The notes: generated by a model from the letters alone, not told the origin. Numbered from the stretch's first letter, positions 43,122-54,925 are shown. The stretch: 64,000 nt of DNA from Tolypocladium sp. Sup5 PDA-1 (GCA_000750105.3 JPHH03000010.1:62001-126000); one strand, 5' to 3'. Numbers and translations are program-made.

Positions 43122-44323
43122 ATGAACACAAACGCCTCGCCCGCGTCCCGCAACGCCTCTACCACCACCCGAGGTATCGATCCAAACTCAAAAGCATGCA
43201 CGAGAAGAATCACTGCTCCTTCATGCGCATCCGACGATATTCAACGATGCACGACACCGAGTCCGAAGCCCCCATGGCAGCGACATCGACGAGCCGAGAC
43301 GGATGACCCAACGCGTTCGATTTCGAACGATGCCACTTTTCACCCGAGTTACGACGCGCTCGACACGCTGAAGAGGAACATAAACGATCTCAGGTACAGC
43401 AGGGAGCATGAATTTGATGCAGTTACAGATACGAGTCCTGGCTTGGTGCCATCATTACCTGTCTGTTTGTTCGACACTGCCGCTACGCTCCTCCGAGTCC
43501 ATCATTCGAACCAAATCGAAGCGCAGAATCCCACTTTGCCATTATTTTCGCCCTCTGACGAACTCTCTGCGACAGGTTTCTGCGATCAGCTGCTCAGCGA
43601 ATATCAATGCGCCGCCTTTCCCAACGCCGGACCGAGCTTCCCCTGTCCATATCTCAGGACGCGTTCCGCCCTGTTGAAGAACTACTCGACCCCCCAACCG
43701 TCGTCGGCTCTCGAATCCATCCGTTGCTCATAAACCCAGTGTTGGGGCGATTGACTACCATTGGTTGCGCCCTATGATTCGCGTGACAGCAAAGTCTGCT
43801 TGAGAGAGATATTGAGAGCTCTGTCGCTGCCGGAGGGACACAAGGCAAAACCCCCCATGGTTATCTCACTTGCGCCCGACAAGACCTGTGCGCACAAGGT
43901 CGTCGAGGTCATGAGCCACTTCCTGGAGCCCGGCCGCTATGTACGAGCCCTTGTTGACGAGACCGCCGATGAGGTCGCCAACAAAACTCCGCTTCTCCTC
44001 GAGCGTATAACCCGGCACTGCCTGATTGAAGTCAGCATGAAGTTGGCGCGCACGTGTCTCTGTATCTCGCTATGGCATTATTCGTATTCAAGCTCTGGCA
44101 GAGTTCCATCGCGTCAGATCTTACATTTGTGGTGGACAGGGGGCCGGCTGCGCCGACCGTGCAAAGCATCGGCAACAGGACGATGAACCTCATTTCCCAA
44201 TCAGCTCGCAGCGAGCCGGTTTTCGTGTGGCCATCAGCTGCCACGACGAAAGAGATTTCGAAATGCTCGACGAAGACGGAGCGCGAGGAGCGACTTGTTT
44301 ATGTGCCCGACCTCACCACGTAG
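43122..44323 (+). pseudogene. Unrecognised, probably decayed coding region
   Basis: Three successive plus-strand frames look protein-like: 43122-43733 (YDALDTLKRNINDLRYSREH), 43800-44050 (VISLAPDKTCAHKVVEVMSHF, ALVDETADEVANKTPLLLER) and 44054-44323 (FVVDRGPAAPTVQSIGNRT). No splice sites join them cleanly and I do not recognise the family. It could be a broken or poorly sequenced gene of ~350-400 residues. Confidence 0.25.
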
Positions 44324-44540
44324 GGGTTGGATGATCGGCGCGCATCAAGCTCATTCCGTCCAAACTGCCACCACGGTGTCTCACTCGACCACGTCAAGCA
44401 CGTCTTCATGTCACGGCGCAAGGGAATTTGGAGGTTTTACTTTGACATTTCGATCCGATCCATGTCTGAGGACCAAAGGCTTCCCAGTGCATCCAGATGC
44501 TGCAAACGCTGTTTGCATTTTCTCCGGCCGCAATCGAGCT

Positions 44541-46052
44541 TCACTGAGAAACAAGCACGACAGGCTCGCCGTTGGACACATCTGCGCACAGCTGGCCGTT
44601 TGCGTCAGACGAAAACGTGTTGCTCCCCAGAGCGCTCTTCCACGACCCATTCGCCCTCTGCGTGTTGAAGCAATACTGCTGCGACTTACCGCTCCCGATG
44701 TTGGTCGTCAGCGCAATGACATCGCCGCCCGCCCGGCTCCATGCATACGCCGTGTCCGCGACAAAGAGGTGCTTGTGGTCATTGCCCGGCAGACCTCCCG
44801 CGTTCTTCCTCGCGCCGGCCACGCTCGCGATGAACTGGTACAGGTCGCCCTGGGTGCTGAACCCGCTGCGCCAGAGATCCTCGCGGTTCGCAGGATCACT
44901 CCCTCCCGCGTAGCCCTGCTCGGTGCCGTAGTACAGGATCGGGATGCCGCGCGCGAGGAGCACATACGCGAGCGCGTTCTTGAGCAGCGACACGTCGTTC
45001 TTCTGGCTGAGCCACCGCGCGTTGTCGTGGTTGTCCAGGAACGTCCCCAGCGCGCTCGCATCCGGGAACTTGGCGTCGATGGTGCTGTGCATATCCACCA
45101 GCGCCTGCGATGGCCCCTTTTGCTGGTAGAAGGCGTTGAGCGGGTAGTACGCGGCGTAGTTGAGCAGGCCCGGCAAGAGGCCCGCGTAGCCGGCGAGGTA
45201 GTCCGGGCTGCCATCGAAGACCTCGCCGACGGCGTAGACGCCCGCCGCGGCGGCGAAGCCCGGCCAGAAGTCCTTGTCGACGTGCTTGACCGTGTCGATG
45301 CGCACGCCGTCGAACTGGTACTCGCCGACGAGCCAGCGGACCCAGGCCTGGTACAGGGAGCGGATGCTGGGGTCCTGCGTGTCGACGTCGGGGAGCCCGG
45401 CGATGCGGCAGTTTTCGATGCTGCTCTGGTTGGAGTAGTCGATGTCGCAGGCGGCGTGGTATGAGGAGGCCTGGTTGAGCGGCGAGGGCTTGTTGTCGGC
45501 GATGGAGCCGGGGCCCATGTGGTTGGCTACGACGTCGACCATGACGTACATGCCCTGGCAGTTGCTTGGTTAGCTGTGGGCTTTCAGTCTTGGAGACTAC
45601 CATGGTCGTACCTTGGAGTGGGCGGTGTTGACGAGGCTCTTGAGGTCGTCGGCGGTGCCGTACTTGGAGTTGACCGAGTACAGATCTTGAGCCCAGTAGC
45701 CGTGATACCCGCCATCTTTGTCTGTTACGGATGGCAGTCAGCGAAGCCCCTTTTTGATACGATGGGCTTATCGGCAGTCCAGGTACTCACTTGCAACAAC
45801 GGGCGTCATCCAGATGGCATCAAAGCCCAGGCCCTTGATGTAGTCCAGCTTCGACTGCAGGCCCCGAAACGTCCCGCCACAGTAGTTGCCCAGGTCGCCG
45901 CACGCGCCGCCGCCGCCGTCGTTGCTGTCCCGCGCAATTCGGTCCGTCAGCGCGAAATAGATGCTGCGAGACTTCCAGGCATTTGTGTCTGCCGCCAGGG
46001 CGGTAGAGCACAGCTGCGGGAGTAAGGTGAGGAGCGCACGCGGAAACTTCAT
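44541..46052 (-). CDS. Secreted alpha-amylase (GH13)
   Basis: Endo-acting starch hydrolase, 461 aa. Exons: 45791-46052, 45612-45721 and 44541-45554; introns of 69 and 57 nt (GTGAGT..ACAG; GTACGA..CCAG) keep frame. The signal peptide is residues 1-20 (MKFPRALLTLLPQLCSTALA). The GH13 regions are all present: VDVVANHMG (region I), DGVRIDTVKHV with the nucleophile Asp (II), GEVFDGS with the acid/base Glu (III) and FLDNHDNAR with the third Asp (IV). Paired cysteines (CGDLGNYCGG; AACDIDYSNQ..ENCRI) match Taka-amylase-type enzymes. The C-terminal beta domain ends VVLVSQ. No starch-binding module. Confidence 0.94.
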
Positions 46053-48001
46053 GATGGGTCGGTTGCGACACGTCAGACAGCACGGTTTGAACAGCAGACA
46101 CAAATCGCCCGAAAACGGCGGCAGGACTCTTGTGTAAGTATGTAGGGTTGGCCATCATCGTACTAGCATTTGATCGACTTGCAACATCGCGCCAGCGTCA
46201 ATCACCCCCGACTACGAAGTAACATCCCCGCCGTCAAATGTTTGGCGATGTGGGCGTCTGGCTCAGTCAAGGTGATCCTAGATCGACGCCGGTAACGTGA
46301 AACCCAAAGTCTCTTTCTCGTCGTGTGGCTCGGCATCCAGAAGGCTGCAGGGAAGTTGGCTCGTGACTGCTTTCAACCAAACGTTAAAGGGCCGACTACA
46401 GTTGCAACCGGAGTGGGTGGAAGCGAGAAACGCAGTCAATTCATCCACCACCCAGGGCTCGTGGGGACGCCGGATCGGGATCGACGCCAAAAGCTGGGGT
46501 TGGGCGGCCGTTCCAGCTGCCCCGTGGGGTAACCAGGGCCGGCGAGGGAGTCGCAGCATCACCAACATCTTCGGAACGCTGTTGGTCCACGAAGCCGAAA
46601 AGTGATGGTCAACTACAGGGGTGCGGGGAGCCTCAAACACTCGCTTGCAGAGTATCGGCCCGACGAGTTTATCCAGGAACAGACTGCTCGGCAATCTGAA
46701 TCTTCTGGGAAGCATCATGTCAATCGAAGCTCGTGGGTTGGTTTGCATCTGATGGCGATCTTGTGCAGATCCCAGGGCGTTGGCGAGATGACAGGTTCCT
46801 GATTGATGCAGCGCTGTTGTCGGCCCGAGGACTGCCCTTCTATATTTCTCTCGGCCGTTTTCTCTCTTACTTCACCGACTCTAAGTCTCTAACGCGTGGA
46901 TTCAAGGGCTGGCCTCTGCGCCCCACGTCTCGTGAATGCCTTCCAGGTTCGTCTGAGCTGCTCTGTCCACTAACCACAGGCCAGAGCCCTCAGCTCGGGC
47001 TTGGACAGGCTGACAAGCCACCGTCATCGTCAACGCCGCGCATCTAAGAAGTCGCACTCAAGGCTGTAAGCTGAGTCACTTCCCCTTTCGGCCTCGGAAA
47101 CTCGGTGTGCCTGGCTCACGCATACGATAGGTAGGCAGGCTCACTGAAGACCTGGGACTGCAGCCACTCTGTAACTGGCGCGCGCCGTGGCTGATGACAG
47201 CTGCCCCGACTCTTCTTATCCGATCAACTGACTAGACCGCTCCTCAGCCATGAACGATCCGTCCAGCGTAATAATTCGTGCCTGAATCCGTCACGGGAAC
47301 GTGGCACCGGACCGTCTGATCCTTTCCACGCTGGAGCTAGCGGTCGATGGGCTCAGCCCCCATGACCCGGCCCGTCCCTGGCATCCAGGACCAAATCAAC
47401 CCAGCACTGAATCCTTCAGCTGCTCGCTTGCGATCCTTCACTGTTCCCACTGCAACCCTATCCGTCGGTGACCACCGAGGGTGGCAGCACCACGCTCCTG
47501 TGCCACCGTGTCTTACGCATCGCCAGTCGGCTCTTCGGCGCCAGGACAGGCAGCTGAGCGACCTCTCGTTGCATACCGGGCCCTGTCTATCCCCCACAGA
47601 GCATGGGAGTCGGTCGCCAATGAGATCTAGCGGCGGTAGATCTCTGCGGACGCGGATGCAAGATATAAAACGGCCCAAGCCGCCCGTGGAGGGCGGTGCG
47701 CAATGAAGGTCTGTGACGGACCCACGTGTACACGCTTGAGCGACCATATTGGCGACAAACTTGCCGCACCAGAACACCACTGTTGCCGTTTCGGGACTTG
47801 AGTCTTGACGTTGCTCGCGGGACTCGTTTGCGCAAACACCACAGGAATCGTCTACTACTCTGTTTGGATACCGAACACGTGGGGTGCGTGGTTCTCGCTG
47901 GTGAAGACGGAACAGTCTGGTATAAGAGCAGACGTCCGCCCGAGACATTCCTCGCAGAGCAACAGAAGGTCTTATCAGCATCGACGTCAAACTCACTCAA
48001 A
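46053..48001. other. Intergenic region, about 1.9 kb
   Basis: No supported gene. Divergent promoters for the amylase and the histidine phosphatase lie here. TATA-like words occur near 47664 (ATATAAAAC) and 47922 (TATAAGAG). Confidence 0.4.
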
Positions 48002-48656
48002 ATGAAGCCCGTTGCCCTCATCCTCCTCGCTGGCGCCGCGCTGGCCGCCGCCAAGCCCACTGTCTACTTCATCCGCCACGGCGAGAAGCCCAGCGACGAC
48101 GACGACCAGACCCTGAGCGCCAAGGGCAAGATGCGCGCGCAGTGCCTGCGAAAGGTCTTTGGCGCGGGCTCGCAGTACAACATTGGCCACATCATGGCGC
48201 AGACGCCCGGCGATGGTAAGAAACAGCGCCCCTCGCTTCGCAACTCCCGCGAGTTGTGGGTTACGCTGTGAACGAGGTGCTGACGGCCGTGTAGATGGCT
48301 CCCGGCAGCGCCCGTACGACACCGTGGCGCCCCTGGCCGGCGACCTCGGCATCCAGGTCGACACGTCGTGCGACCGAGACGACAGCGACTGCGTCAGGGA
48401 CGCGGTCAAGGGATACAGCGGCAGCGGCAACATCCTCATCTGGTATGATCCCCCCCCCGGTGGTGACGAGTGCGTTTGGGCGCTGACACTTTCTAGCTGG
48501 GAGCACAAGCGGCTCAACAACCTCGCCAAGGCGCTGGGAGCCAAGGGCGTGGACAACTACCCCTCCGACCACTTCGATCTCATCTGGACGGACCCGTCGC
48601 CGTACAAGAAGATTGCCGATGAGACGTCCGAGAACTGCCCTGGCCTGGACGACTGA
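48002..48656 (+). CDS. Small secreted histidine-phosphatase-superfamily protein
   Basis: Phosphoglycerate-mutase-like fold, 173 aa. Exons: 48002-48215, 48295-48442 and 48497-48656, with introns of 79 and 54 nt; the second contains a C9 run. The first ~17 residues (MKPVALILLAGAALAAA) are a signal peptide. The catalytic histidine sits in VYFIRHGEKP at ~residue 25. DGSRQRPYDTVAPLA supplies the second conserved Arg region. The second catalytic His is in ILICWEHKRL, formed across the last intron. The fold is minimal, as in the fungal group of ~180-aa members. Substrate unknown. Confidence 0.85.
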
Positions 48657-49098
48657 GCGAGGGCGGCGGTGCTTGACCCGTTGGGCGGCATTCTAGCAGC
48701 GTCAAGTAGAGGGTAGTCTGTTGTCAATAAAAGCCTGGATATTCGATGTCTTCACGTTGCTGAGATCTTGGGTGGACCATGCTCTCATTTCGATTGTGTA
48801 CAAGGTGTTGTGGGAACGGTGAATGATGGCACTGTTGTGGACCGTGAGGTGGAAAGATGACAATGCAGGGCGCGAATTGCCAAACAAAAGGCGGATAAGA
48901 CAGCTCACAGCCACCATTGTTTTTCCGCTTGCTGCCGATTGTCCGATGGCGCTTCCCCACGACCACGTTCCAGAACCATTAAAGAACCGTCAATCGCAGT
49001 CGAAGCTCCCTACGGTGGCAGACAGACGAGAACTCAAATCCAATCCCTACAGGCTACATCCATCCATCTCACCATCGCAAGCGCCCTCACATGAAACG
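48657..49098. other. Intergenic region
   Basis: Short spacer that includes the promoter of the serine dehydratase; nothing else seen. Confidence 0.4.
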
Positions 49099-50288
49099 AT
49101 GGGCTCCGAAGCCTCCGACGCCAAAGTCCCGTGGATTGAAACCCCGCTCGTAAAGTCTGCCACCCTCTCAGACGCAGCTGGCTGGTGCGTCATGCCGTCC
49201 CTCTACTCCGTACGCAATGCGGCTCCAAGGCCGGGCCAATCAGCTAATACAAGGCGTCTGGAAGCAATGTCTTCCTCAAGCTGGAGAACCTGCAGCCCTC
49301 GGGGTCGTTCAAGTCCCGCGGCATCGGCAACTTCATGGCCGCCAAGCTCGAGCAGCTCCGCGACGTCTTCGGTGCGGAAGCAAAGCCGCACTTCTACAGC
49401 TCGTCCGCCGGCAACGCGGGTCTCGCGTGTGTCCACGCGGCCGTCACGCTGGGCTGCCGGGCCACCGTCGTGGTGCCGCTGTCGACGACCGAGTTCATCA
49501 TCGCCAAGCTGCGGCAGGCCGGCGCGGCGGACGTGATCCAGCGGGGGGCGTCGTGGCAGGAGGCGAACAACTACCTCACGGGGACGGTGATGGAGGAGGC
49601 GCGCGCGAAAGGGGAGGCCGCGGTGTATGTCCCGCCGTTTGATGCGCCGGAGATCTGGGACGGCAACGCGGGCATCAGTCGCGAGATTGCGCGGCAGATT
49701 GGCGACGTGGTGAGGCACTACCCCGTCTCGCTTGGGTCACGCTCCAACGGCGAGGGCGTCGGCGGCAACGGGACGAGGTGCTCGATGGGCGACGTCGATG
49801 CCATCGTCTGCAGCGTCGGCGGCGGCGGGCTGTTCAGCGGCGTCATGCAGGGCCTGGACGAGCTGCAGATGCAGCGCACACGAGTCATCGCCGTCGAGAC
49901 CCTCGGCGCCGATTCCCTATCCCAAGCCGTGGCCGAGAAAGAGCTGGTAACACTGCCTGCCATCACGAGCCTCGCGACGAGCCTCGGCGCCAGAACAGTG
50001 TGCAAGAAGGCGCTCGAGTACGCCCTGCGGGACACCGTCTCGACCGTGGTGCTGCCCGACTCGGAAGCCATATCTGCCTGCCGACGGTTCGCCGATGAGG
50101 AGCGGTTTCTCGTGGAACTGGCGTGTGGCGTCTGTCCTGCGCTGTGCTATGGCGGACAGCTGGCGGAGCTGGTGTCTGGGTTTAACAAGGACACCGTTGT
50201 CGTTCTTGTTATTTGCGGTGGGAGCAACATGTCGTTTGACATTATGGACAAATACACTACAGGCCAGGCTGTAAAGACTAGAGCATAG
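49099..50288 (+). CDS. L-serine/L-threonine dehydratase (catabolic, PLP-dependent)
   Basis: Deaminates L-serine to pyruvate and ammonia in amino-acid catabolism; 369 aa. Exon 1 is 49099-49184; exon 2 is 49265-50288. The 80-nt intron ends at GGAAG|CAATG, the only acceptor that gives AAGCNVFLKLENLQPSGSFKSRG. The PLP lysine is in SGSFKSRG (~residue 44). SSSAGNAGLA binds the substrate carboxylate, and SVGGGGLFSGV holds the cofactor phosphate. The C-terminal CGGSNMSF is also typical. A ~14-residue Gly/Asn/Ser-rich insert (RSNGEGVGGNGTR) precedes the phosphate loop. Fold type II, cytosolic. Diaminopropionate lyase is a less likely alternative. Confidence 0.88.
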
Positions 50289-50591
50289 ACGTTTGTCTGG
50301 TAATGACATGGCTGGGCTAGAGGAGGATCAGCGAGGCATGTATATAGACGGTGCTGTTGTGGTCATGAAGTGTAGGGTCAGGGGCAACAGGCTGGTCTTG
50401 AGGATTGCTTCTATGCCTGCTTTGGCAATGCCTGCACTGGCGATAGTAGATCCCATCAGCTTGAGGGCTGTGAAGTTCATTAGACATGGGCTGAGACACA
50501 GATCGACGACAAAATGTATTGGGGCCGCCGTCTTTTGTTTCCACGGTCTGTCCATCGATCCTCACGACCATCTCCATACACGTCCGTGTCA

Positions 50592-51477
50592 TCACCCTTT
50601 CGTATACGAAACAACCCCATCACTCCCGACCGCAAACCGCACATCCCACGTATCCCGCCCGACCTCCCCCCGCACAATCCCCCAGTACACCTCCCCATGC
50701 GCATCCGCCTTGACGTCAAAGTAACCCACCGGGCCGCCCGCCTCAGTCACCTGCGACGCAAAATAGAACCTGGCACACGTCACATCAGCCCGTGCCCCCA
50801 AAGACTTGTGCGTTCGTAAGACGTTTACGTACCTGTCTCCAGTGTCCTTGTGCTCCTGCGCAGCAAGCTCAAGCAGGTGCACCAGCGCAGCCTTCCCCGA
50901 GCCAAGTGTCGTGGCCATGGCGTGGGGGTAGAACGGCGTGACGTTGCCGGTGGCGATGAAGACGGTCTGTAAGTCGCTGCTCGCCCCAGACTCGCGGAGC
51001 TTCTTCCATCCGCGCGTCGCGTGATGGAGCGCTGCGTAGCCGCTTGTAACGTTGACGGCAGTGTCTGTTGCAAAAGCTGCGAGCGGGACGCTGAAGGGGT
51101 CGCCCTGCTCAGGAGGGAGCGTGAGGGCGGCAGCTAAGTAGCATAACGAATCAGCAATTTTCATACATGAACTCACCCTTCTTCCCTGATCGCCGAGCTG
51201 CAGAGTACAAGCCCATGAAGATACTCACCGTTGTACACCACCACATTGGGAATACCAACTTCGCCTCAACCTCCTTAAACGCCTGTTCCACAGACTCCGG
51301 CTTTGACACATCGAGGGCAACAGTCGTAATGCCCTGTAGGTCTGCCGCCTCTGCCGATTCCTTCACGTTGCGCCGCCCAAGCGCGACTTTGTAGCCCTCG
51401 CGGAGGAACTTTTTCGCCACCGCATGGCCAATACGCGGGCCGCCGCCGATGATGAAGACAACTTGAGATGTCGCCAT
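50592..51477 (-). CDS. Short-chain dehydrogenase/reductase-like protein
   Basis: NAD(P)-binding Rossmann protein of the fungal SDR group, ~241 aa. Exons: 51229-51477, 50833-51133 and 50592-50769. Introns are 95 and 63 nt; the 63-nt one is a multiple of three and could be read through. The cofactor loop IIGGGPRIGHAVA replaces the classical TGxxxGIG. VALDVSKPESV follows. Near 51263 the frame must gain one T (TT to TTT) so that KFGIPNVVVYN is read before the intron; this is a likely sequencing indel. SGYAALHHA stands where YxxxK is expected, and FIATGN replaces the catalytic Ser strand, so it may not be a classical oxidoreductase. The last part (VGYFDVKADAHGEVYW) is conserved in the group. Confidence 0.75.
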
Positions 51478-51877
51478 ATTGAGTCTTCTTGTGATTGAGC
51501 TTGATCTCAAATCAGATATCCTTGTCCTTCATTATTCCTCTACTTTATATGATACGTCTCTCCCACCTTCGCATTGTTCGTATCGCTGTCTTGTTCGCGA
51601 TGTTCATGTGCTGATTAATTGACCAGGTCAGCTGAGATCGGTCGACCTCGATGCGGACTTCTTTATGTGCCGAGCAGCGAAGCTTATCAATCAGTCACAA
51701 GCACGGTTTCGATAGCATCTGCGCCGAATGAGATTGCAAGTGATTGACGACCCAGCAGCAGGTACAAGCTTGGTAAGGCGATGGCGTCTTGGTTCACTGT
51801 TTACTGACATGGGTTGGGTCAATGAGAGCCCCACCTTGCGAGCGCTGGCACTCCCCAGGTGAAGTACGAGTGCTGTA

Positions 51878-51906
51878 CGGAGGTCGCTTTCAAAATAGTT
51901 GTCCAG
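51878..51906 (+). repeat. Left terminal inverted repeat of the transposon
   Basis: 29 bp, identical to the reverse complement of 53391-53419. TA target site at 51876-51877. Confidence 0.95.
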
Positions 51907-51920
51907 CGCTGAAACTACCG

Positions 51921-53237
51921 CTAAGCTATATTAGGAACGCCCCCACCTAATTTAGCAGGGGTTAGTCCCCTGCCTTCCTTGTACTCGTTTCCTCCCTCAA
52001 GCTCCATTATCATTTGTACATGCCTTAGGATTCTCTCAATCCAAGCTTGGATACGGTCTTGCGGCAGCTCTTTCCATGCGGCGTTCCAAGCCGTAATAGC
52101 TTCTTGCCGGTTCTTCGGGGCCCCCTTGCTCGTAGTGCGTCTCTTCATCCAAGGCCAGGCTGGCTCAATTGCGTTGAGATCGGGAGAGTTGCCGCACCAA
52201 AGGAGTCGTTGGATTTGATGAAGGTCATAGACCTGCTGCTGGATGTAATGACTGTGTGCCGGAGCCTTGTCTTCTTGAACGAGCGTGCCCGGCCGGTCCG
52301 TTGCGCATTCCTTCGCAAAAGGGAAGAGCTTCGGGATAAGGATCTTCTTCTGGTACTGATACCAATCGATCCCTGACCCCTTGCGGCGTGTGAGCTTGCC
52401 GTTTTTTGAATTCCATCGCCACGAGGGTTTCTTTCCAGGAAGTTGGCGTAGGTTCAATCGTCTCATCGAATTCTCAAGCTCCCATTTCTCCTTTGCGGCA
52501 GACTCGAGCTCTTCGTTCATCTTCTCGATCGTTTCCGTAGCGGCTTTCTTCTCTTGCGCAGTCTCCGGAGACCAGCAATGCGCAGGGCCCTTCCGATCAT
52601 AGGAAAAGCAACCCCAGAACATAAATTCAGAAGAGCCTTTCCATCGCTCACGAATGCAGCTCTTTACGAACGCCTCGTCGCTCTTCCGCCAAACGCGATA
52701 GCTGCCTCTGCGATGGAGTAAGACGACGGAGGTCTCGTCAGACCAAATAACATTCTTCCAATCCTCAAGGGTCCAGTCCTTACGCTCAAGGCACCAGCGT
52801 AGACGATCCGTTCTCATCTTCTTCGATAATCTAGGCTTCCTCGTCGGCTTCGTCTTATTATACCCGAGCTTTTTCATAACCCGCCACACCGTAACAGAGG
52901 AAACGGGAATCCCCTCAGCACTAAGCTCCCCAGAGATATCAGCGCACGTCTTTTCTCTCCCATACCTATCGCGGCGGACCTTGCTCACGATCTTCTCTTG
53001 CATTTCTTTCGTTTGCTTCGACGGGCGCCCGGGGCGAGGTTCATCCTTAACAAAGTCATCCTTGATATTCACGGGCCGGCAGCTTGGATCGAATCCACGC
53101 TTAAGTGCCCTAGCATAGATACGGTTGACCTGACGGATAGAGACCCCCGAGATAGAGGCAGCCTCAGTAGTACTCGTGCCGCAACACTTTAGCCCAAGCA
53201 CAAAGGCCCTCGTTGCGATATCTTGAGTTGGGGCCAT
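51921..53237 (-). CDS. Tc1/mariner transposase, DD34E type
   Basis: Cut-and-paste transposase, 438 aa from the ATG at 53237. The N-terminal two thirds of the DNA-binding region is a pair of helix-turn-helix units (AASISGVSIRQVNRIYARAL; SAEGIPVSSVTVWRVMKKLGY) with a GRPSK AT-hook-like linker. The catalytic triad is complete: Asp in VIWSDETSV, Asp in VQEDKAPAH and Glu in SPDLNAIEPAW, with 34 residues between the last two. A long charged, coiled-coil-like insert (AQEKKAATETIEKMNEELES..) sits between the first and second Asp. No stop or frameshift interrupts the gene, so it may be active. Confidence 0.93.
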   Translation of the reverse strand: MAPTQDIATRAFVLGLKCCGTSTTEAASISGVSIRQVNRIYARALKRGFDPSCRPVNIKDDFVKDEPRPGRPSKQTKEMQEKIVSKVRRDRYGREKTCADISGELSAEGIPVSSVTVWRVMKKLGYNKTKPTRKPRLSKKMRTDRLRWCLERKDWTLEDWKNVIWSDETSVVLLHRRGSYRVWRKSDEAFVKSCIRERWKGSSEFMFWGCFSYDRKGPAHCWSPETAQEKKAATETIEKMNEELESAAKEKWELENSMRRLNLRQLPGKKPSWRWNSKNGKLTRRKGSGIDWYQYQKKILIPKLFPFAKECATDRPGTLVQEDKAPAHSHYIQQQVYDLHQIQRLLWCGNSPDLNAIEPAWPWMKRRTTSKGAPKNRQEAITAWNAAWKELPQDRIQAWIERILRHVQMIMELEGGNEYKEGRGLTPAKLGGGVPNIA

Positions 53238-53390
53238 GGCGATTGGGAACAAGATGCGTGGTTTACACGAATGAGGAGGGGAAAGTTACCTTACAAAATA
53301 TGTGCGGTGGTTCCTAGCACGATTCACCGCCCTTACGTGCAGGGATTCAATCAATTGAACAGGGATTCGAGCAGGGATTTGCCCCCCTGT

Positions 53391-53419
53391 CTGGACAACT
53401 ATTTTGAAAGCGACCTCCG
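53391..53419 (-). repeat. Right terminal inverted repeat of the transposon
   Basis: 29 bp, identical to the reverse complement of 51878-51906. TA target site at 53420-53421. Confidence 0.95.
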
Positions 53420-53421
53420 TA

Positions 53422-53902
53422 CACATCTGTTAATATACTTGGACGTAGGTTTGCAATGGCGACTCACATACTGCACGCAAGAGAAAACAGAATTGGCACA
53501 ACGAGTCCATACCCACTTCATGTACAATAGTGACAGATGAGAGATCCCATTACAAAGTCCTCCGTCGAATGGGGCATCGACACACGAGCTCCATTTCATC
53601 CCTTCCCCATTTTGCCATTAAATCCCTCGTGCCATTGGCAAGCATCCGAGAGACCCAGCTCAGCAAAGCCCAACGGCCTGTTCCAGTATATCCCGAGCCC
53701 TCTGTACACTGCGCCGTGTCAGTCTTTGGCGTACCCCAGGGACGATACAATGTGCGTACTTTACTTGTACGCACGCATGACCCCAACCGGCATGCGGCAT
53801 CATGTCCCATGAGGAACCACCTCGCCCAGGAAGTAACAAAGGAAATAAGCCTCTTGGCAAAGGCCGTGTGCTGCAAATCGACAGCGTGTGCTTCTGCAGC
53901 AC
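53422..53902. other. Short intergenic region
   Basis: No supported gene; 3' side of the unknown gene at 53903. Confidence 0.4.
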
Positions 53903-54925
53903 TCATCCGAAGCGGAACATAGAGCCTGAGCCAATTGTGTACTTCTTCCTCTTGGCTGCAGACATCATCGTTATGTCGTGGTGGCTGCCTCCAACAGCAC
54001 CCATGCCACTATAGCTCCGGGACGGGGCATACTTTGTCTTGTACACTCCGAGCTGAACAAGTTAGCATGCCGTCAGATGGCTCAAAAAGACGCAGCATAT
54101 TAACATACTCGAACAATGAGGGTCTTCTCCCACTTCTTCATCTCTGCGGGCGTCATGTCGTCCTCATTGTCCTCAATCTCCTTAAGGACCCGGTCATACC
54201 CTGGCGCTCCAGCAACCTGGATCCCAGCCTCTTTGGCCATCTCGAGGACGAGATAGACCCAGGATGTGTGCTCACTCGCATCCTCGTCAACCGCGCCAAG
54301 CTCCCAACCGCGCTTGATCAGGATTGAGAGGATGAGGCCAAAGTTGGGAACCTCGCCCCCTGGGACAAGGCCCCCCTTTTGCTTGATGGCACGCAAAGCC
54401 GTCAGAGTCATGTGGCCAATCAGCTCGACCACGTTGATGCCTCTGTCTGGATCATCGCACACTGTCGATACGTAAGTGACTGCTCATACTTGTAGCCATA
54501 GTACACGGGGGTGAGCTAACTGGTAAAGTCCCCCAGCCGGCTACTGAGAAACATGGCGAAGCCCTCGACCTCGCACCAGATGTCGCGCCATTTCGTGCTG
54601 GCCTTTTTGACGACGGAGGCAAAGTGAATGAACTGTCGCAGTGTCAGCACGTCACCCTTTTGCCTCGGACGCGGGTGAAAATAATCACAATGTTCTCAAA
54701 CACCTCGATGCCGCCATAGGCAGCAGAGTCGTTGTAGATGTGCATGTTAAACTCGTCTGGGTCACGCTTGAGGGCCTCGAGAATCCACCAATGACCTCGG
54801 TCATTGCCTCGGTTGGAGTAGACCCAGGTATGGTTGGGATAGAGCGAGGCGAGCTTTCCCAGGTGGCAATCGTGAGTTTTCTTGGGGGTGTCATCGCCGG
54901 CTTTGTCGTCCGGCTTGTCGTTGCT

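Larger units (their letters stand above)
51878..53419. mobile_element. Tc1/mariner-type DNA transposon, complete
   Basis: A 1542-bp element with perfect 29-bp terminal inverted repeats (51878-51906 and 53391-53419, CGGAGGTCGCTTTCAAAATAG...) flanked on both sides by TA, the expected target duplication. It carries one uninterrupted transposase gene. Beside the right end a subterminal AGGGATT motif occurs three times (53341-53385). Perfect ends and an open gene suggest recent insertion. Confidence 0.95.

Noticed and set aside
44295..45464. 389-codon frame antisense to the amylase
   Set aside because: Mirror frame of a GC-rich exon; the minus strand encodes all GH13 motifs.
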